This document shows, piece by piece, positions 61,528 to 64,000 of a stretch of 64,000 nucleotides of DNA. This DNA is from Seonamhaeicola sp. S2-3. GTDB lineage: Bacteria; Bacteroidota; Bacteroidia; Flavobacteriales; Flavobacteriaceae. The stretch covers positions 3,235,001-3,299,000 of the forward strand of contig NZ_CP019389.1 in NCBI RefSeq assembly GCF_001971785.1, written 5' to 3'. The notes below the pieces were generated by a model. It had not been told where the DNA came from and searched no databases. It saw only the letters and a list, made by a program, of their open reading frames with translations. Each line of letters begins with the position of its first letter. The stretch's first letter is position 1. A program made the position numbers and the translations under genes.

Positions 61528-62526
61528 TTAAATTTTTACTATCATTTTTCCTTTGTTTTTACCTTCAAATAAATCGATAAAAGCATTTGGAATGTTATCA
61601 AAACCTTCTACTATAGTTTCTTTATATTTTAATGTTCCATCTGTTAACCAACCAGATAATTTCTGAATAGCTTCTGGGAATTTATCGGCGTAATTAGAAA
61701 CAATAAAGCCTTGCATTAAGGCACTATTTTTAACTAAAAATGGTTGTACACTCATACTTTTTGGGATTTCCGTTTCATTATAAACAGAAATAGCACCACA
61801 AATAATAATACGAGCAAAACGATTAATATTAAACAATACAGCATCTGATATTGGTCCACCAACATTATCAAAATAAATATCTACACCATTTGGCGCAGCT
61901 TCTGCAATAGCAGCTTTCATATCTTTAGTGGTATTGTAATTGATACCTTCATCAAAGCCGAATTTACTTTTAAGAATCTCAACTTTTTCATCAGTACCAG
62001 CAATACCAATAACTCGTAAGCCTAATATTTTAGCTATTTGTCCAACAACACTACCAACAGCACCAGCAGCACCAGAAACTACAATGGTTTCACCAGGTTT
62101 AGGTTTTCCTATTTGCGTTAAACCTAAGTAGGCGGTAAGTCCGGTCATTCCTAAAACACCTAAGTAAGCGCTTAACGGTGCTTTAGAGCCATCTACTTTA
62201 TTTAAACCTTCACCATTTGAAATTTGTTGAGTTGCCCAATTTAGCATACCTGAAACATAATCGCCAGTATTAAATTTTTCGTTTTTTGAAGCCACTACTT
62301 TTGCAACCACACCAGATTGAATAGGTTGGTTTAGCTCAAAAGGAGGGATGTAAGATTTAGCATCGCTCATGCGTCCTCTTAAATACGGATCTACAGAAAC
62401 ATAAGCGGCTTCTAAAAGAATTTCTCCTTTAGAAATTGTAAGTTCAGAATCTTCAGTAACAAATTCAAAATTTGAAACTATAGGCTTTCCTTTGGGTCTA
62501 TTATTTAATAAAATTGTTTTTATCAT
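61528..62526 (-). CDS. NADP-dependent medium-chain oxidoreductase (CurA / leukotriene B4 dehydrogenase-like)
   Basis: A 332-residue zinc-independent MDR enzyme. VSVDPYLRGRMSD and VSGAAGAVGSVVGQIAKILG with IGIAGTDEKVE are characteristic, as is FDNVGGPISDAVL. It reduces the C=C bond of enals or enones such as curcumin or 4-hydroxynonenal. Start ATG 62526 (MIKTILLNNRPKGKP); upstream in-frame codons back to 62601 overlap the preceding gene and do not look coding. Confidence 0.92.
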   Translation of the reverse strand: MIKTILLNNRPKGKPIVSNFEFVTEDSELTISKGEILLEAAYVSVDPYLRGRMSDAKSYIPPFELNQPIQSGVVAKVVASKNEKFNTGDYVSGMLNWATQQISNGEGLNKVDGSKAPLSAYLGVLGMTGLTAYLGLTQIGKPKPGETIVVSGAAGAVGSVVGQIAKILGLRVIGIAGTDEKVEILKSKFGFDEGINYNTTKDMKAAIAEAAPNGVDIYFDNVGGPISDAVLFNINRFARIIICGAISVYNETEIPKSMSVQPFLVKNSALMQGFIVSNYADKFPEAIQKLSGWLTDGTLKYKETIVEGFDNIPNAFIDLFEGKNKGKMIVKI

Positions 62527-62551
62527 GATTTCTTTTAATTCAAGTTTATAT

Positions 62552-63217
62552 TTAAGTGTTTTTTGATATTTTTTTAATAGCGTTAGAATTGATAATAACA
62601 TTAGCTACACTAGTGCTATTGGCTACATTTATCATGGCCTGAGCAATATCTTCAGAAGCGGTGATTTTATATTTTTTAAGTCCCCCAATAAATAAAGGTT
62701 GTATTACTTTAAAAACGGCTAATCCAATTTTTTCTAGCGTACGATGTTCTTTACGTTGTCCGCCAATTAATGATGGTCTAAAAATGAAAGTGTTTTTTAT
62801 ATTTTGCTTTAAAACATCGCGTTCCATTTCACCTTTAGTTTTATTATAAAACACGGTACTATTTACATTGGCACCTAAAGCCGAAACCACTAAAAATGTA
62901 TTTATGTTATTAGCTTTTGATAGTTTTGCAGCAGCTACAGGAATTCCGTAATCTATTTGTTTATAGGTATCTTTATTTGGCGTTTTGGCTTTAGTTGTAC
63001 CTATGCAACAGTAAACTTCATTAGCTTTAAACTGAGACTTAAATTGTTCTAAGTTTAATAAATTGCCAATATATTGAGAAACCTTAGCAGGTAAGCCTTC
63101 TATTTTAGAACGTGAAAACAATTTGATATTGTCATACCGGTTGTCTTCAATTAATTTTTTAAGTAAATGACTGCCAGTTAATCCTGTTGCGCCTAATATG
63201 ATTGCTGTTTTCTTCAT
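62552..63217 (-). CDS. NAD(P)H-binding oxidoreductase (HTATIP2/YbjT-like atypical SDR)
   Basis: A 221-residue short Rossmann protein. AIILGATGLTGSHLLKKL is the NADP loop, CCIGTTKAKTPNKDTYKQID and FLVVSALGANVNSTVFYN match atypical SDRs of the Htatip2 type, with YNKTKGEME as the YxxxK. It starts one base after the TetR stop codon and probably shares its transcript. Substrate unknown. Confidence 0.87.
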   Translation of the reverse strand: MKKTAIILGATGLTGSHLLKKLIEDNRYDNIKLFSRSKIEGLPAKVSQYIGNLLNLEQFKSQFKANEVYCCIGTTKAKTPNKDTYKQIDYGIPVAAAKLSKANNINTFLVVSALGANVNSTVFYNKTKGEMERDVLKQNIKNTFIFRPSLIGGQRKEHRTLEKIGLAVFKVIQPLFIGGLKKYKITASEDIAQAMINVANSTSVANVIINSNAIKKISKNT

Positions 63218-63218
63218 T

Positions 63219-63803
63219 TTACTTACATACTTTTATACTGCTCCAAGCAGATTGATACGCTTCTTCTAAATGAGTTTCATCTAACTGAAAATCACCACGT
63301 TTTTGAGTAATCATTAAAAATGATAAGGGATTTATTGCATAGGCATATAACAAATAATCAGATAGAGGTTTAATGATGCCTTCCTTTTTGCCACGAGCCC
63401 AAAGATCTAGTAGCGGTTGTAAATGTTTAATACCTTCTTTTCTACTAGCTTCATCAATTATAGGAGTATTGTCACATTGTGCCAAAAACATAGCGTTTTC
63501 ACATTCTTTAAGTTTAAAATCTGCGATACGATACCAAATGAGTTTAAAACCAGCTTCAATAGGCATATCATCTTGATAAGTTTCAAAAGCATAGGCTGTG
63601 TATTTAGCTTTTACTTCTATGTATGTTTGATTGACTAAATCTTGTTTGTTTTTAAAATACAAATAGATTGTAGCAGGCGATACATTGGCCATTTTAGCAA
63701 TTTTACTCATTGGTGTAGCATGAAACCCATTGTTATTAACCAATTGTATGGTTGCTTTAATTAATCTGTTACGCTTGTCTATGCTTTTTTGAAGTTTTGC
63801 CAT
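63219..63803 (-). CDS. TetR/AcrR family transcriptional regulator
   Basis: A 194-residue repressor with HTH region MSKIAKMANVSPATIYLYFK followed by NKQDLVNQ, and a helical C-terminal domain. It leads the minus-strand reductase block (atypical SDR, MDR reductase, iron ADH, DJ-1), which is probably its regulon. An AATGAA-TG-TTCATT repeat lies upstream of its -7 box. Confidence 0.9.
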   Translation of the reverse strand: MAKLQKSIDKRNRLIKATIQLVNNNGFHATPMSKIAKMANVSPATIYLYFKNKQDLVNQTYIEVKAKYTAYAFETYQDDMPIEAGFKLIWYRIADFKLKECENAMFLAQCDNTPIIDEASRKEGIKHLQPLLDLWARGKKEGIIKPLSDYLLYAYAINPLSFLMITQKRGDFQLDETHLEEAYQSAWSSIKVCK

Positions 63804-63820
63804 GGTATTAATTATTGGTA

Positions 63821-63848
63821 CAAAGTTATATAAAAATGAATGTTCATT
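63821..63848 (-). promoter_or_regulatory. tetR promoter box and operator
   Basis: Minus-strand TAACTTTG (63821-63828) fits the -7 box, 17 bp before the tetR ATG. The inverted repeat AATGAA-TG-TTCATT (63835-63848) lies just upstream, between the -7 and -33 positions, and resembles TGAATG/CATTC-type TetR operators. Confidence 0.6.
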
Positions 63849-63912
63849 CTTTTTTTTAACAAAGGTTTAATACAATATTGGGATTGCTGAAATCAAGAAT
63901 GAATTGCAATAA

Positions 63913-63941
63913 AAAACTCCTATCATTACAATAGGAGTTTT
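63913..63941 (-). terminator. Intrinsic terminator of the gene entering from the right edge
   Basis: AAAACTCCTAT and ATAGGAGTTTT form an 11-bp stem around a seven-base loop, flanked by A/T runs on both sides, so it can work in either direction. It follows the stop codon at 63955 on the minus strand. Confidence 0.75.
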
Positions 63942-63954
63942 TTTGAGTTTATAA

Positions 63955-64000
63955 TCATGCTAATAAGAACTTAGCGCTCATTCTAGCTTCTAGATTTTTT
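63955..64000 (-). CDS. C-terminal end of an unidentified protein gene (runs off window)
   Basis: The last 14 codons, reading KNLEARMSAKFLLA and TGA, are open to the right edge in this frame and are followed by a terminator hairpin. Too short to name the family. Confidence 0.5.
   Translation of the reverse strand, partial: KNLEARMSAKFLLA

Overview
The window looks like chromosomal DNA from a member of the Flavobacteriaceae (Bacteroidota). It is AT-rich and many genes follow flavobacterial patterns: DUF3822 beside rsmD, TlpA-like lipoproteins with a DUF4369-like front half, a fused alpha/beta 2-oxoacid dehydrogenase E1, DUF4126, DUF1835 and DUF4437. Promoters fit the Bacteroidota pattern (TTG about 20 bp upstream of TAnnTTTG) and Shine-Dalgarno sequences are weak. 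I saw no rRNA, tRNA, CRISPR array, phage or transposase gene.

Layout. 1-2.5 kb (minus): end of a secreted protein gene, rsmD, DUF3822, a membrane protein. 2.6-7.8 kb (plus): RecD-like helicase, DUF4126, then an envelope cluster kdsB, HAD phosphatase, kdnB-like Kdo 8-oxidase and a PlsC-type acyltransferase, which points to 8-amino-Kdo in the lipopolysaccharide. 8-19.5 kb (minus): oxidoreductase, YebC, pterin dehydratase, sugar-nucleotide reductase, glutaminase, gcvT, two decayed genes (a DUF1566 fragment and a metallo-hydrolase cut by an in-frame TGA), then thrA-thrB-thrC behind a threonine-rich leader peptide. 19.6-31.7 kb: NAD(P)HX repair enzyme, TlpA-like lipoprotein, a cytosolic substrate-binding protein with a nucleoside phosphorylase, DUF1835, a SUI1-like factor, a 2OG oxygenase, fused E1 dehydrogenase, sterol desaturase-like hydroxylase, two tiny related ORFs and an aldo/keto reductase. 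31.8-39.3 kb: secreted S9 peptidase, DEAD/DEAH helicase, two transporters, a GT9 glycosyltransferase.

39.6-49.4 kb is a stress/redox region: an HxlR regulator divergent from a nitroreductase-DUF4437 pair with duplicated operators, an SDR, an AraC regulator, an ergothioneine operon (egtB, egtD and a translationally coupled racemase-like gene lacking one catalytic Cys), an NmrA-like quinone reductase and a MarR regulator with two identical palindromes. 49.4-52.4 kb holds a deoxyribonucleotidase, a degenerate intradiol-dioxygenase-like secreted protein, a patatin and a secreted orphan. 52.4-59.2 kb (minus) is a complete exporter operon: TetR, TolC, HlyD adaptor, two ABC ATPases and two ABC-2 permeases, in the same order as E. 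coli cecR-ybhGFSR. A 142-bp inverted-repeat element follows. 59.5-63.8 kb (minus) is a set of reductases and a DJ-1/PfpI protein under a second TetR regulator. The window ends in the last codons of another minus-strand gene.

The most interesting items are the Kdo8N-type cluster, the threonine leader, the racemase-like member of the ergothioneine operon, the paired tiny ORFs at 29.5-29.7 kb, the well-resolved operator/promoter arrays, and the in-frame TGA in the metallo-hydrolase gene.
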